From contig NC_057925.1 of NCBI RefSeq assembly GCF_018873765.1, positions 48,329,010-48,393,009 of the forward strand: a DNA stretch of 64,000 nt, given 5' to 3'. Both the position numbers and the translations under genes were made by a program. The notes below the pieces were generated by a model that saw only the letters and a list, made by a program, of their open reading frames with translations, did no database searches and was not told the origin of the DNA. Origin of the DNA: Telopea speciosissima (taxonomy: Eukaryota > Streptophyta > Magnoliopsida > Proteales > Proteaceae). Of this stretch, positions 46,831 through 57,395 are shown in pieces (positions within the stretch are counted from its first letter, which is position 1; each line of letters begins with the position of its first letter).

Positions 46831-48595
46831 TGCTAATAGGGATGAACATATGATTTCTACGGATCGTCACACTAATGATATATGTTTGAATGTCAAGAAA
46901 AGAAGAAAAATTCAAAAATATTTGAATTTGAGGAGAGATGAGAAAGATAGATAAATCAAGGGAAATTTACATTGTCACCTCCTAAGGTTTGTACTAAATA
47001 TAAAGCGATTCTCTGTATTTTTAAATTATACAATTGCACCCCCTGAGCAAACGGTGTTAAATAATACAATGTAAAATGCCAACTTTGCCCACTTCAATTC
47101 CTCACATGGGGGGCGGAAACAACCACCCTACCCTCTGTCTGAAACACTGCCCAAGGTGGGATCCACTCTCCCGTATTATAGGAATTGAAGGAATTGGAAG
47201 TGATAATAATTCTTTACCTCCTCCAAAACCCCCAAACCCTTCTAAAATAAAATTTTCGATTCCGTTTGGTTGGGAGGGGATTTAAAGGGAAGGGAAGGGA
47301 AAATTTTCAAACCTAAAAAAGAAACTTTTGTAATCATTTTATTTTACATTTTAAACCAAAGGAAAATTGATGCAAAGTAAAGTGAAATTTAATAACCAAA
47401 TATGAAATGATTTGGAGTTAGATATATTGTCACATGCTGTCACATGAGGTAATGATTAAAAATTTTCTTTTTTTAAATATGAAAATTTCACTTTCCTTCC
47501 TTTTAATTCCCTTTACAATCAAACGAAGCCTCCATTTTTTGTGGTTTGGAACGCTTTATTCAAATTTTTCTTCTTTTTTTTTGGTGCTCACCTATTCAAG
47601 TTGATCAACATCGACTGAAATACCATGAAACCAATCCCGTTGCCATGTGGCTTTTTCACATTATAAGTCACTTCTTCAAGTACTCTTTATTATATTGGGG
47701 TTATGGTTATATATTGAAGGTCTTATTAGATTATATTTTGGCATTCCATCCTTCCTTCTCCTAAGAGAGGGCGCGCAGCAAGGTTCTACCACTTCAAGAC
47801 ATGCTCCTTTAATTTTATCAAGTAGAACATCATATTCTTAAATTAGAACAGTATAATAGGAGCAGGTTATTGGAGTCTTCTTTCTACTCTAGCATTTATT
47901 CTTCTCCTCATTGAATTGTTGAAATGAGCCACATAACATATTGTAAGGGGTCTCCTTGGATTTAGATGGTATGTCGTTGGGAACTGTTTTGCTTCTCAAT
48001 ATAGATCTCATAATCTCCCTCTCCATCCAATCCTCTTTTGTCTGTTTGAATCCTTCCAATCCTCTCTATTTTTCCAATTCACTGTTCTTTTCAGATTTTT
48101 TTGAACCTGTTTCGTGATACAAGTCAGTGATTAAGGGGGGGGGGGGGAATGAGCAAGCAAAGTGGGTAGCTCTCTCTTTCTCCCTTCCTTTCTCTATCTC
48201 TTTTCTCTTGCTATAAAATTTTTTTTTTTTTTAATTCTATATTGTGTATTTATAAAGATATGTGGATTTTGCTTTTTGTGGTTGTAATTTGGTGGTTTTT
48301 ATTATTAAATAATTATCCTAATTAATTATATACTATACCGTTACTTTAATTTTAGGAAGACCCTTGAATTCTATCAATATGATTTTATTTTGTCACATTC
48401 CAAGAATTAAAACAAAATTTTGGATTGATCTTGTAAGGATGAAATTTTCTCACAGTTCTCCATTGATATGATATTCTTGTTTTAATAAAAAAAATATAAT
48501 TAGTTTTGAAAATGAGAACAATGACTAAAATTGAATCGCTGATAGGAAAAACAATAAAAGAATTAGGGAATAAAACAAACACTTATTATTAGGGT
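46831..48595. other. Spacer between the two UGT genes
   Basis: 46831-47080 is homologous to the 3' flank of copy 2 (50596-50860). 47255-47535 holds a MITE. The rest has G and T homopolymers (48137-48150, 48218-48232) and AT-rich sequence with no gene that I recognise. Confidence 0.5.
47255..47535. mobile_element. Probable MITE with GTTTGGTTGGGAG-type ends
   Basis: Left end CCGTTTGGTTGGGAGGGGAT then AAAGGGAAGG is roughly inverted to the right end (CCTTTTAATTCCCTTTACAA then TCAAACGAAGCC). The 'GTTTGGTT' end style is common in plant MITEs. Target duplication not determined. Confidence 0.5.
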
Positions 48596-48670
48596 GATCA
48601 TTGCATCCACCCCCATGTACCTAGGCACAGCCTGCGCTACAGCTACAGCATAGAGAACAGCGCCCCATAT
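48596..48670. mobile_element. Right half of a 'GTTCTCTGTG' hairpin MITE
   Basis: CACCCCCATGTACCTAGGCA to GAGAACAGCGCCCCATAT matches 45011-45074 of the complete element upstream of UGT copy 1. The left half is absent, so the left limit of the UGT duplication lies inside this MITE. Confidence 0.75.
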
Positions 48671-48832
48671 TTATAGAAAAAAACAACAGCATTTACTATT
48701 ACCCATGGATCAAACTCACTCTAGAGGGAGTAGCTCAAGCGGAATAGGTAGACCCAAATTAAAGTTTTCTTTCTTACGTAATTCTCACGACATCTCAAAG
48801 TTTTTGTCTACATAAGCTTAGCCTCACGCTTA

Positions 48833-48994
48833 TGGACTGGACTCCAGTCCAGCATCCTACCTGGGTTGCATGTATAGCGTCGAACACAATGAGGCGTGAA
48901 AAGCCCATCTCACCAGTCACCACTTCCCAAACACCTCACCAAGTCCGGCGCTGCACATGCAGCACGAGCAGGGTGCTGGACAGAATTCTTTTGG
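48833..48994. mobile_element. 162-bp insertion in the UGT copy 2 promoter region
   Basis: Bounded by CACGCTTA on both sides (48825-48832 and 48995-49002), while the matching position upstream of copy 1 has CACGCTTA once (45225-45232). 8 bp is the hAT duplication size. Inside, CCAGTCCAGCATCCT and GGGTGCTGGACAG are inverted near the ends, but the outermost bases do not pair. It ends 170 bp before the copy 2 ATG. Confidence 0.75.
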
Positions 48995-49164
48995 CACGCT
49001 TACAAAGGGTACTAATCTGTCAAAATGCTGACTAAACAAAGAAAAGCATTCAAACGGTGACGCATGCAGTGATGCTATCTTCAATGGATGCTCTTATTAG
49101 ATCCTCTATTTGAGATTAATTTGAAGGAATTAAGCAGAAGAAGCAAAGAGGGAGAAAAACAAAA

Positions 49165-50264
49165 ATGGAAGGCACTATAGTGTTATACCCACTTATGACC
49201 ATAGGCCACCTGGTATCAATCGTGGAACTAGGTAAGCTCATTCACCGTCAATACCATCACCGTTTCTCCGTCACCGTCATCATCACCGAAGACCAATTTG
49301 TCACCCCAGACGTCACCGCCTTCCTCCGCCGCGCTTCTGAAACTCCCCCGTCCATCACCTTCCACCATCTCCCTCGCCTGTCCTTCAAACCTTCTCCTAA
49401 TCGAAGCCGCGCAGCAGTCCGCAGCGAACTTATTCGCTTCAACAACCCAAACCTCCTTCATGCTCTTCAAACCATCTCGGAAACCTCCACCGTTCGAGCT
49501 TTTGTCGTGGACTTCTTCTGCTCCCCTGCCTTCTGCGTGGCATCTGATCTCGGCATCCCCACATACTACTATTTCCCTGCAGGTGCTACCTTTCTCAACT
49601 TCATGCTTTATCTCCCCACCATCCACAATCAAACCACCAAGAGCTTCAAGGACCTCACCACGACCAATCTGTATTTCCCGGGCTTGCCGCCCATCCCAGC
49701 CCCGCACATGCCCGTACCGTTGCTGGACCGAGATGACGAGGGCTACCCGTATTTCTTAGAGATTAGTTTTAGCCTACCCAAGTCAAAGGGAATTATAGTG
49801 AACACTTTTGAATCCCTTGATTCAAGAGTGATCAAAGCCATCACTGATGGGCTCTGCTTACCAGAGGCTCCAACTCCACCTGTTTACTCCATCGGACCAT
49901 TGATCGCCAGCCCAATTAATCAATCTGTGGAGGGTGAAGAAAGTGTAAATCAGTCCTTGTCATGGCTCGATGCGCAACCGAGTCAGAGCGTTGTGTTCTT
50001 GTGTTTCGGAAGCCGAGGTGTGTTCTCGACGGCACAGGTGAAGGAGATAGCAGTTGGGTTGGAGAAGAGTGGGCAGAGATTCTTGTGGGCTCTGCGAAAA
50101 CCGATCTCAGAGGACAATAACAAACACTTTTCTATGGAACCGGGAGATCCGGATTTGGATGTTTTGTTACCGGAAGGTTTCTTGGACCGGACCAAAGACC
50201 GGGGTCTTGTGGTCAAGGAGTGGGCCCCGCAAGTAGAAGTGCTTAATCGGAAATCGGTGGGAGG

Positions 50265-50300
<36 letters not shown>

Positions 50301-50595
50301 AGCGGTATGTGCAGGGGTGCCCATAGTGGCATGGCCTCTCTATGCTGAGCAGCACATGAACAGGGCAGTTTTGGTGGAACAGATGAAATTGGCGATGCCA
50401 ATGGAGGAATCCGAAGATGGGATGGTGTGTGCGGCGGAGGTTGAGAAACGCGTGAGAGCGTTGATGGAATCGGAGGACGGGAAGGTTTTCAGAGAACGGA
50501 TTCACAAGATGAAGGAAGAGGCCATGGCTGCGTGGTCCGAGTCTGGTTCTTCTACAATTTCTTTCACTAAGCTGGTCGATTCATGGATCTATTGA
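49165..50595 (+). CDS. UDP-glycosyltransferase copy 2 (UGT88-like), intronless
   Basis: Same role and architecture as copy 1: 476 aa, His15, Asp116 (VVDFFC), PSPG box 353-396 ending in Gln. No length change or stop. By my count 26 residues differ from copy 1 (about 94.5% identical), 16 of them in the first 250 residues, the acceptor-binding half: for instance H43D, C87S, V137F, L146F, H170Y and Q184V. The PSPG box has one change (M357V). Duplication unit about 2.1 kb (45003-47080 versus 48596-50860). Its promoter carries a 162-bp insertion that copy 1 lacks, so expression may differ. Confidence 0.93.
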
Positions 50596-50959
50596 TGCTA
50601 ATTGGGATGAACATATGATTTGTACGGATCGTCACACTAAGGATATATGTTTGGATGTCTAGAAAAAAAGAAAAATTCAAAAATATTTGAATTTGAGGAG
50701 AGATTAGAAAGATATATAAATCAAGGGAAAATTACACTGCCATCCCCTAAGATTTGTACTAAATATAGAACAATCTTTTGTGTTTCTAAATTATATAATT
50801 GCACCCCCTGGGCGGACGATATTAAATAATACAATGTATAGTACTAATTTTGCCCTCTTCTAAGATCCAGTTAAATAATACTCAATGGGAAATACCCACT
50901 TTGCTCTCTTCTTCTTCTTCTTCTTCTTCTTCTTCTGGTTTTCTAACTTCCTTTTTTTT

Positions 50960-51800
50960 TTAAATTATTTAAAATAGGAATATAAAAAGATTTTAAAAAA
51001 TAATTTGAAAATAAAATAACTATATCATCATCAAAAGATATCATTCTCATATACATTTTTTGCATATCTATGTGAAATGACAATATTATCCTCGTTACAA
51101 AAAAATTGTACATCATAGTAAGAGAACCAAAGAAAAAACAGAAGATTACAAATTGTTTGACACTTGAGAGGTATCAACAAGACCCCCTATAAATATTGAT
51201 ATCGGTATGTGACATGGCATGATATCATTATCGATCGGGCATAATCAGGTCGATTTGGATGGCCTGATGCCTTGATTCATTTCTTTTACCAATCCATCAA
51301 ATCTGCATTAGTATTGTATTGGTACCTCAAACTCCAACAATACTTGAACATATTGGCTGATACAAGGTTAATATTTAAAGCTAGGGGAAAAGCTTGGCAT
51401 GTCACCAGGGTGACTAGCATGTGTCATCCTCTATCCTCCCCTTTTGGAAAAGGAGAATGGATCATCTCCGCGTGTGTACGTACATATGAGAGCCAACCAC
51501 CTGTTCTATTTTTGCCATTTACAAGGGGATGAGGGATTTGTATGGAAACAAAATTAACCTAGGAGAAAAACTGGGCAAGCCGGGTGATTAGCATGTGTCA
51601 TCCTCTCTCTTCCCCCTTTGGAAAAGACTCTTGCTCTCTTGTGTCCAGTAGCTCTATGATTGGTGTCTGTTATTAGTTTGTCCAAAGCTGGCAGCATGTT
51701 CAACCCTCTCCCTTAAAACCATCATCTCACTCATGGATCAAGGTATTAGTATCGTATCAATATCATCAAACCCGATACCAATACAATACTGATACGGGTC
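50960..51800 (+). repeat. Duplicated block A, copy 2
   Basis: Homologous to 40600-41580. It lacks the 178-bp MITE but has an inner partial repeat: AGCATGTGTCATCCTCT occurs near 51415 and again near 51591. A CTT microsatellite lies just before it (50908-50936). Confidence 0.8.
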
Positions 51801-52478
51801 AATAGTAACTTATATATATTAGATTTATTAAATGATAAACACAGTTATATTAATGGAGTAATATAATTACAGGGATAATAAAACTAAAATATTAATGTCG
51901 GTGCATAGGTTCCAATACACACATTCAAAAGACTATTATAACCTCATATTATGAGAGTTATTTTTTTCTAACCGCAATAAATAATGTAGGGTCTACTAGT
52001 AAATTAACACATTCACTCAGTTTCAAAGAGAGAGATAGAGACCATTCTTATTGGGCTCCCTACGTGGAAACCCATTCGGCCATTACCATAATTCCCAATA
52101 ACCCCCCCCCCCCCCAATTGGGTATGCGTAGTATGCCTCCTGCGTATTTTAGACCGAAAAGGAAGAAAAAGGCCAAAAAAAAGTCACAGTAGTAACAGCA
52201 CCAAACGAAGAATAACGACGAATTCGAAAAGGCAAATCAGATCAAAAGTTCAAAGAAAAAAGAAAGAAGAAAGCGAAAGGTGGGGAAAGTAGGGGCGGAG
52301 ATGCCATTATTGTCATCTGATCTGAGAATAATAATTGCGAATTATAATATTATTTTTAATCTTCCTGAAATTTACATTTTCATGTTCTTCCAGTTGCTTA
52401 GAAAACCAGAAAAAAGGAAAGAAATTAGAGTTACAGAGAACGAGAAGAGAATGAAAAAAAGAGAAATAGGGTTTTATT
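51801..52478. other. Intergenic, nothing recognised
   Basis: AT-rich, with a C homopolymer at 52101-52115. The part next to 52478 is presumably the 3' UTR of the minus-strand small membrane protein. Plus-strand frames over 52280-52669 are antisense to it. Confidence 0.4.
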
Positions 52479-52808
52479 CTACTCATCTGAAACTCGAGAT
52501 TCGAAACCCATTTCATTACTCTCAGATTTCAGGGTTTCCTCTTCCACCTGTGCTGGTTGTCCTGCAACGTAATCTAAGAGACCTTCTCCGGCTTTCTCTA
52601 CGGAAGCTTCAGGTTCAATCGGAGATACCAAACCAAAGACGACGACGGCGGCGAGACAAATGGCTGTAGAGAGAAGGAGGGGCCAAAAGTAAACGATCAC
52701 ATCTACGAATCTGGGCGCAAGCAGAACCAGCAACAGGAACACAACTGAGACAATGATTCCGAAGATGAAGTGATACTTGAATTTCAGAAGCTTTTCTTGG
52801 ATCGCCAT
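52479..52808 (-). CDS. Small two-TM protein of unknown function, 109 aa
   Basis: Single open frame starting MAIQEKLLKFKYHFIFGI. Two hydrophobic stretches (about 12-33, rich in Val/Leu, and 38-62) are separated by a short loop, APRFVDVIV; the C-terminal 45 residues are acidic and polar (SPIEPEASVEKAGEGLLDYV). No signal peptide cleavage site. It looks like a conserved small plant membrane protein, but I do not recognise a named family. ATG context GCC-ATG-GCG is good, and 52810-52950 looks like a 5' leader. Confidence 0.7.
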   Translation of the reverse strand: MAIQEKLLKFKYHFIFGIIVSVVFLLLVLLAPRFVDVIVYFWPLLLSTAICLAAVVVFGLVSPIEPEASVEKAGEGLLDYVAGQPAQVEEETLKSESNEMGFESRVSDE

Positions 52809-52950
52809 GGCTGATCGACGGAGCTCTTCTTAGTTGTTACTGCTTAAGGCTTGTTGTGGCCTTCGTAATTTGTAGCTTACCTCAAACACACTCAAAAGAG
52901 AGAGAGATTATTGGAGGTTATCCTCCTCTGCAAAGATTCTCTGCTGGAAA

Positions 52951-53267
52951 ATGTTTTTTTTTTCGGATTCCTTTTCAGTTTTCATTACTGTAAAATTTTT
53001 TCTACGGAGTTCGCTTTCCTTTTCATGTCTTCTCATAAATATAACAGAGACCTAACTTATGAGTTTGCGAGTGTGTGTAGCAGTGAATTACCCAAAGTAA
53101 CCTCCCTCTCTTCTTTTTCTCTCCACAAGTCCCTGTACTTCACAATTTATTTACGAAAATATCTTCTTCTTCTTTTTTTTTTTGTTAAAACCTTACTTAG
53201 AGACCCCCTTAGGATTAACGAAATACCCACTCCGTTAGGATGAACATGTTAAGTGATAATGTCAGGC
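52951..53267. other. Intergenic, nothing recognised
   Basis: T- and CT-rich plus strand between the small gene and the hAT-like element. Confidence 0.4.
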
Positions 53268-54043
53268 TAGGGATGTAAATGGATATTCGTAAATCCGTGT
53301 TCGTATTCGTTTAGGAGAATCCGAATCTGTCCGAAACTAATCGGATACGAATATAATAATCCCCCTATCCGATCGATTATTATCCGATTCGTTTAGTAGT
53401 CCGATAGTAATAAAATATTTGAAATATAACTTTGTGTTTGTCTATCCTTTTAAGTTACCTTATTGTATTTTGTTATCTTATTTTTATAAATTTATAAGTT
53501 AAGATAAGGGAAAAGTTTTCATACACGGTCGTGTAAACCGTGTATGTGAGAGGGTGAGAGTTTCAAGGCATTAACTAATGGGTGGGGATTTATGACTTTT
53601 CCAACTCTTTGTGAGAGACCCTCTCTCATACACGGCTGTGTAAGCCGTGTATGAAAACTTTCCCCCTTAAGATAATGTGATTCTTTTTCTAGATTTACTA
53701 TTGGTTTATATATATTGTTTTATGCAATGTGATACATGGAATTATATATCTATTAAAAAATCAAAAGTTAAAAACGTAAGAGAATAAAAGACTAAGAAGA
53801 GTAGAAGAAATGGTAGTTACTGAACTCTCAAGTCTCAACCCTAACCTTCATCATAAAAATGGTAAATATGTCAACGGATAGTCGAAAAATCGTATTCGAT
53901 CCGTATTCATATCCATTTAGGAGAACCTGTATTCAAAAAATCACTATCCGAAAATCGATAGGATATTATCCGAATCTGTCCGAATATAATTGGATACGAA
54001 TATGATAATGCCACTGTCCGACCGAATTCGATTTACATCCCTA
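53268..54043. mobile_element. hAT-like element, 776 bp, with a nested MITE
   Basis: Ends TAGGGATGTAAAT and ATTTACATCCCTA are perfectly inverted over 13 bp. Flanks TGTCAGGC (53260-53267) and TGTCAGGT (54044-54051) form an 8-bp target duplication with one change, the hAT signature. The subterminal regions are packed with GGATACGAATATGATAAT-like words on both strands, perhaps transposase-binding repeats. No transposase frame. A Mutator-like MITE (53508-53666) sits inside it. Confidence 0.82.
53508..53666. mobile_element. Mutator-like MITE, 159 bp, nested in the hAT-like element
   Basis: About 47-bp inverted ends (GGGAAAAGTTTTCATACACG against GGGGGAAAGTTTTCATACAC) and a perfect 9-bp duplication TTAAGATAA (53499-53507 and 53667-53675). 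9 bp with long TIRs is diagnostic for Mutator-like elements. Each arm also folds on itself (ACACGG...CCGTGT). Confidence 0.93.
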
Positions 54044-54231
54044 TGTCAGGTCATAAATTAGTAAATGACTAAAATACCCTTATGAATTGGTTGTCTTAAT
54101 TCATGCTTGAGAACTCTTTCCTCTTCTTTCCTCTTCTTTCCTCTTTCGTTCTACTGCTACGGTAGCCATTGCTGCGTCAATCGAAGGTAGCCATTGCCAC
54201 TTTAGTCGAAGGTAGTCATTGTTGTGGTACA

Positions 54232-54700
54232 GATGAAATCTTCTTGTGAATCTATCTCTGCCAACATTACAACGATCTATGAAGGAATTTGTTCACTCTC
54301 GACTGTCTCCCTTGCTGGATCTCCAAAATTAACTCCTGATCCTTCGAGGCTTTGGATCTACGGGATCGCCAATCGTTGAAGTACCTTGTCGATACGCCGG
54401 AGAATATCTGGGGTTGCCTTGATGAGTCAATGTTTGTTGAGCCTACGAATAGGTATCTCAGGGCCAAAGAGGTTCACGAACTGTTAGTGAGAAGACATCC
54501 TTACAAGGATTTCTTGTCCAATTTTCCGTTGCTTCAACACCAATGGCAAATTGTTGAGAGCTTCAAGGGCCAGATTTTTTAGGATGCTTTTGTTTGGAGG
54601 ATGAAAAGGATTATTGACTTAGGTTTTGAGGATTTGTGCATAGTTATCAATGTGAGTGATTCAATTAGGGCAAATTGTGGCACGTAATGGAAACCAGATT
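54232..54700 (+). pseudogene. COG1: COG1 (conserved oligomeric Golgi subunit 1) pseudogene fragment
   Basis: MKSSCESISANITTIYEGI and [20 protein letters not shown], then after a frame slip [35 protein letters not shown], and, directly joined by a large internal deletion, DAFVWRMKRIIDLGFEDL. These follow Arabidopsis COG1 in order. A stop codon stands where the family has Glu (IFED). Intronless over this span; no poly(A) tail seen, so retrocopy or exon copy is open. Clearly dead. Confidence 0.82.
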
Positions 54701-54851
54701 GAATTCCTGACATACTTAAATAGTTCTAAATTGTTATTTAAAGGTTGGAAATGGAATAAGGGTACAAAGATAATTTTACTTTTGGCTACTTTGAAAAAGA
54801 TGTACAAAGGCTATACTTTTACATTGTAAAACTAACATCGTCAGTCCCACG

Positions 54852-55508
54852 TAGAGGTGTCAATTTAGGATCGAAACCGTTTAGACCGACAGGAATTGAA
54901 ACCGGACCACCCAATAACTTAGTGGGACAGATCTGGTCTTAATGATATCGTGGTCCTGGTCGGTTTTGGTCCGGGTCTCCCAAAGGCTCCAGAACTGATA
55001 GCCCATTAAGGACCCGATAGCACCGGAACCGTTGAAATCAGATGATATGTAAACAAATTGAATGAAAAATTAGAATTCTAAAAATCTAAGAGGTTTTAAA
55101 CCCTAACCTACTAATAGTATTACATTGCTTTGGACTTTTAAGAGGCGTTCTTTTGTTGTTCTTAAGTCATCAGTATATGAGTTGAGTTTGAAATGAAAAT
55201 CATGAACTCTTAAAACTGTCTCCTTATTTATATATGCATCAATTTCTTTATTTTGCATTATACAAGACTATACATATGTATGATGAATCTCCCGTTTTAT
55301 TAGATAAACTTTCATTGTCCTTGTTTTAGGCTCAATAATATTTGGAATCGATTAGGAATCGGAATCGGACCACCCATTAGTTAACAATCCTGAGTCTCAG
55401 ATTTGGATTTGGTAAGCTTATTTCTCTGATTATGGTTTTGACACCTTAGAGTCGGAACCGATAAGGATCGGAACTGATAGCCCAGAACTAGATCAATTGA
55501 CAACCCTA
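54852..55508. mobile_element. hAT-like MITE, 657 bp
   Basis: Ends TAGAGGTGTCAATT and AATTGACAACCCTA are inverted (12 of 14). Flanks GTCCCACG and ATCCCAGG may be a worn 8-bp duplication (6 of 8). Interior consists of GGAATCGGACCACC-type words on both strands. Confidence 0.65.
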
Positions 55509-55627
55509 ATCCCAGGGGTCTGTAAATAAGATTTTAAAAACAAGGGGATGTACAAGTAAACGAAAAAAAACCTCAGGGGGTGTATAAGTAATTTACTTAA
55601 AACAAAACAAAAAAAAAAAAAAAAAAA

Positions 55628-55761
55628 ATAACGTCACCCGGTTGCGCAACGCACACCACCCCTGCGCCCAAACATAGGAGCAGTGGCGGTCATTTTGCTT
55701 ACCCTTCTGTCTGGATGCAAGGATGGCGTGTGCTACACGATTAACCAGTGTTCTCTTTCCA
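55628..55761. mobile_element. MITE of the 'GTGTCTGGGTGCAGAAG' family
   Basis: Left ACCCCTGCGCCCAAACATAG and right CTGTCTGGATGCAAGGATGG with GTGTGCTACACGATTAACCA form imperfect inverted arms. A second related copy follows directly (55775-55898). Confidence 0.6.
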
Positions 55762-55774
55762 AAAATATTTAAGA

Positions 55775-55898
55775 GAAAGAATACCACCAGTTGCACCAGA
55801 CACGCCGTCCCTATGCTTAACATAGGGGTGTCTCTTGTGTCAAGGCAAAGGCAAAGAGGCGGCGGTGTGCATTTACACAACCGAGTGGCGTTCTCTTT
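55775..55898. mobile_element. Second MITE of the same family, abutting the Pack-MULE
   Basis: Arms AGAAAGAATACCACCAGTTG and CAACCGAGTGGCGTTCTCTT are inverted. Its right end overlaps the 9-bp target duplication of the Pack-MULE at 55906, so the Pack-MULE appears to have landed at the edge of this MITE. Confidence 0.55.
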
Positions 55899-55905
55899 CT
55901 AAAAA

Positions 55906-57386
55906 GAGTAAATTACTACCCCCTCCCCTCGATTATGCTTGAATGATAAACCCCTCCCCTAGGTATTGAGTAATGACTGTCCCCTCCCCTGCATTAATAA
56001 GATTCTATCAACCGTACCCATTCCGTCAAAAAATGGCTATTAAGTGTTATAAAAAGACTATATTGCCCTCTAAGCCCCCTTCTTCTTCTTCTTCCTCCTC
56101 CTCCTCCTTCTGCAACTCCAAATCGAATCGAATTGAATTGAATACCGCTAGTACAAGCTAACGCATCTAGCTATTGTGATTTTAATCGCTCACCAGAAGA
56201 GATTCTAGGCCGCTTCTCATCCAATGATGCTTTGAGTTTACTGGGTCGCGAATTTCGCCATTGTTTGCTTGTTCTCTGTTTCAGCCATCATTCGCCTGAG
56301 CACCCAGAACAAAGACTTCAATAGTGCAAGGAAAACAGAAAGACGATGCCACGACTGTATAGCATAGACAATTAATTGCTTGAATTGCACACAAAACAAC
56401 ACAATAAAAATAGAGTTCTTTCAGTAAGCAGTAAAAAATGCACATCTTAAAGAAACCTTAAACACACAAAACTAATGGGAGCAACAATATCGTTGGGGTT
56501 CACCAGTATGAAGGAGAACCCAAAAAGTTGCTCAAAAGAGGTCTTGGTGTCTCACATGTCTCGGCAGCTAAAGAGGAGACATTCTTCATTGCTTCTCAAT
56601 CTCTGCACCACTGTAGATGTGTAAATCCTGATTCTCCTGAACTGCACAGCACAGAATAAATTTCAGTGGGGAAGAAATGTAAACATTAAAAAACAAAGAG
56701 AGAGGACTTCATCAAGGGAAAGCTAGAGAGAGAGAGAGAGAGAGTGGGTTTCATGAACAACCTAGATGGAGGTTGCTTGTTCTCAATAGCCATACTGATT
56801 CATCTGAAATTTTAACCTAAACCATGAAACACATACAAGGAATTTAATTCAAAGTGATTCAAAACACATCCAATTGGAATTTTCCCTCTTCTTCGCATCT
56901 CTCTCTCTCTATCTCTCCCTGTTTTAACCATATACAAGGTATGGAAGAAGGCGGTGGAGGGTTTCAAACCTATTCCGTTTCTTGCATCTATACTGAACTG
57001 TGTAATGTGGATCTTCTATGGTCTTCCCTTTCTGCATCCCCATAGCTTTCTCATCATCACCATCAATGGCGTTGGTCTCATTTTGGACCTCGTGAGAGCG
57101 GCGGTGGTGGTGACCGTGGCTACGGAAGTGGTGGCGGCGATGGTGGCTAAGTTTTTAGGGTTTTGATATGGTTAAGGGTATTATTGGAATATCACAAACA
57201 CAAGGGCATTTTGAAGTTTAAAAGAAAATATTTTGGGTGATGTCATCACTTAACAACCATTTTTTACAGAATGTATACGATTGATAGAATCCTGTTAATG
57301 CAAGGGAGGGGAGAGTCATTACTCAATACCCAGGGGAGGGGTTTATCATTCGAGTACAATCGAGGGGAGGGGAGAGTAATTTACTC
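55906..57386. mobile_element. Pack-MULE (Mutator-like) carrying a SWEET fragment, 1481 bp
   Basis: About 140-bp terminal inverted repeats: GAGTAAATTACTACCCCCTC at the left and the matching complement at the right, both continuing through ATGATAAACCCCTCCCCT and TATTGAGTAATGACT. A perfect 9-bp target duplication TTCTAAAAA lies at 55897-55905 and 57387-57395. No transposase; the inside holds a SWEET exon (56934-57166) and about 700 bp of sequence (56160-56850) that looks like further captured host DNA, unidentified. All hallmarks of a non-autonomous Mutator element with transduplicated gene sequence. Confidence 0.92.
56934..57166 (+). pseudogene. SWEET sugar transporter fragment inside the Pack-MULE
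   Basis: The plus frame reads IYKVWKKAVEGFKPIPFLAS, ILNCVMWIFYGLPFLHPHSF and LIITINGVGLIL, the end of TM1 to TM3 of a clade of SWEET uniporters (compare SVEEFKP, LNCMLWTLYGLPFVHP). It then jumps to AAVVVTVATEVVAAMVAKFL, perhaps a later SWEET helix joined by an internal deletion, and stops. The frame is open, but there is no start at the SWEET N-terminus and only one half-domain, so it is a captured fragment; transcription is possible. Confidence 0.85.
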
Positions 57387-57395
57387 TTCTAAAAA

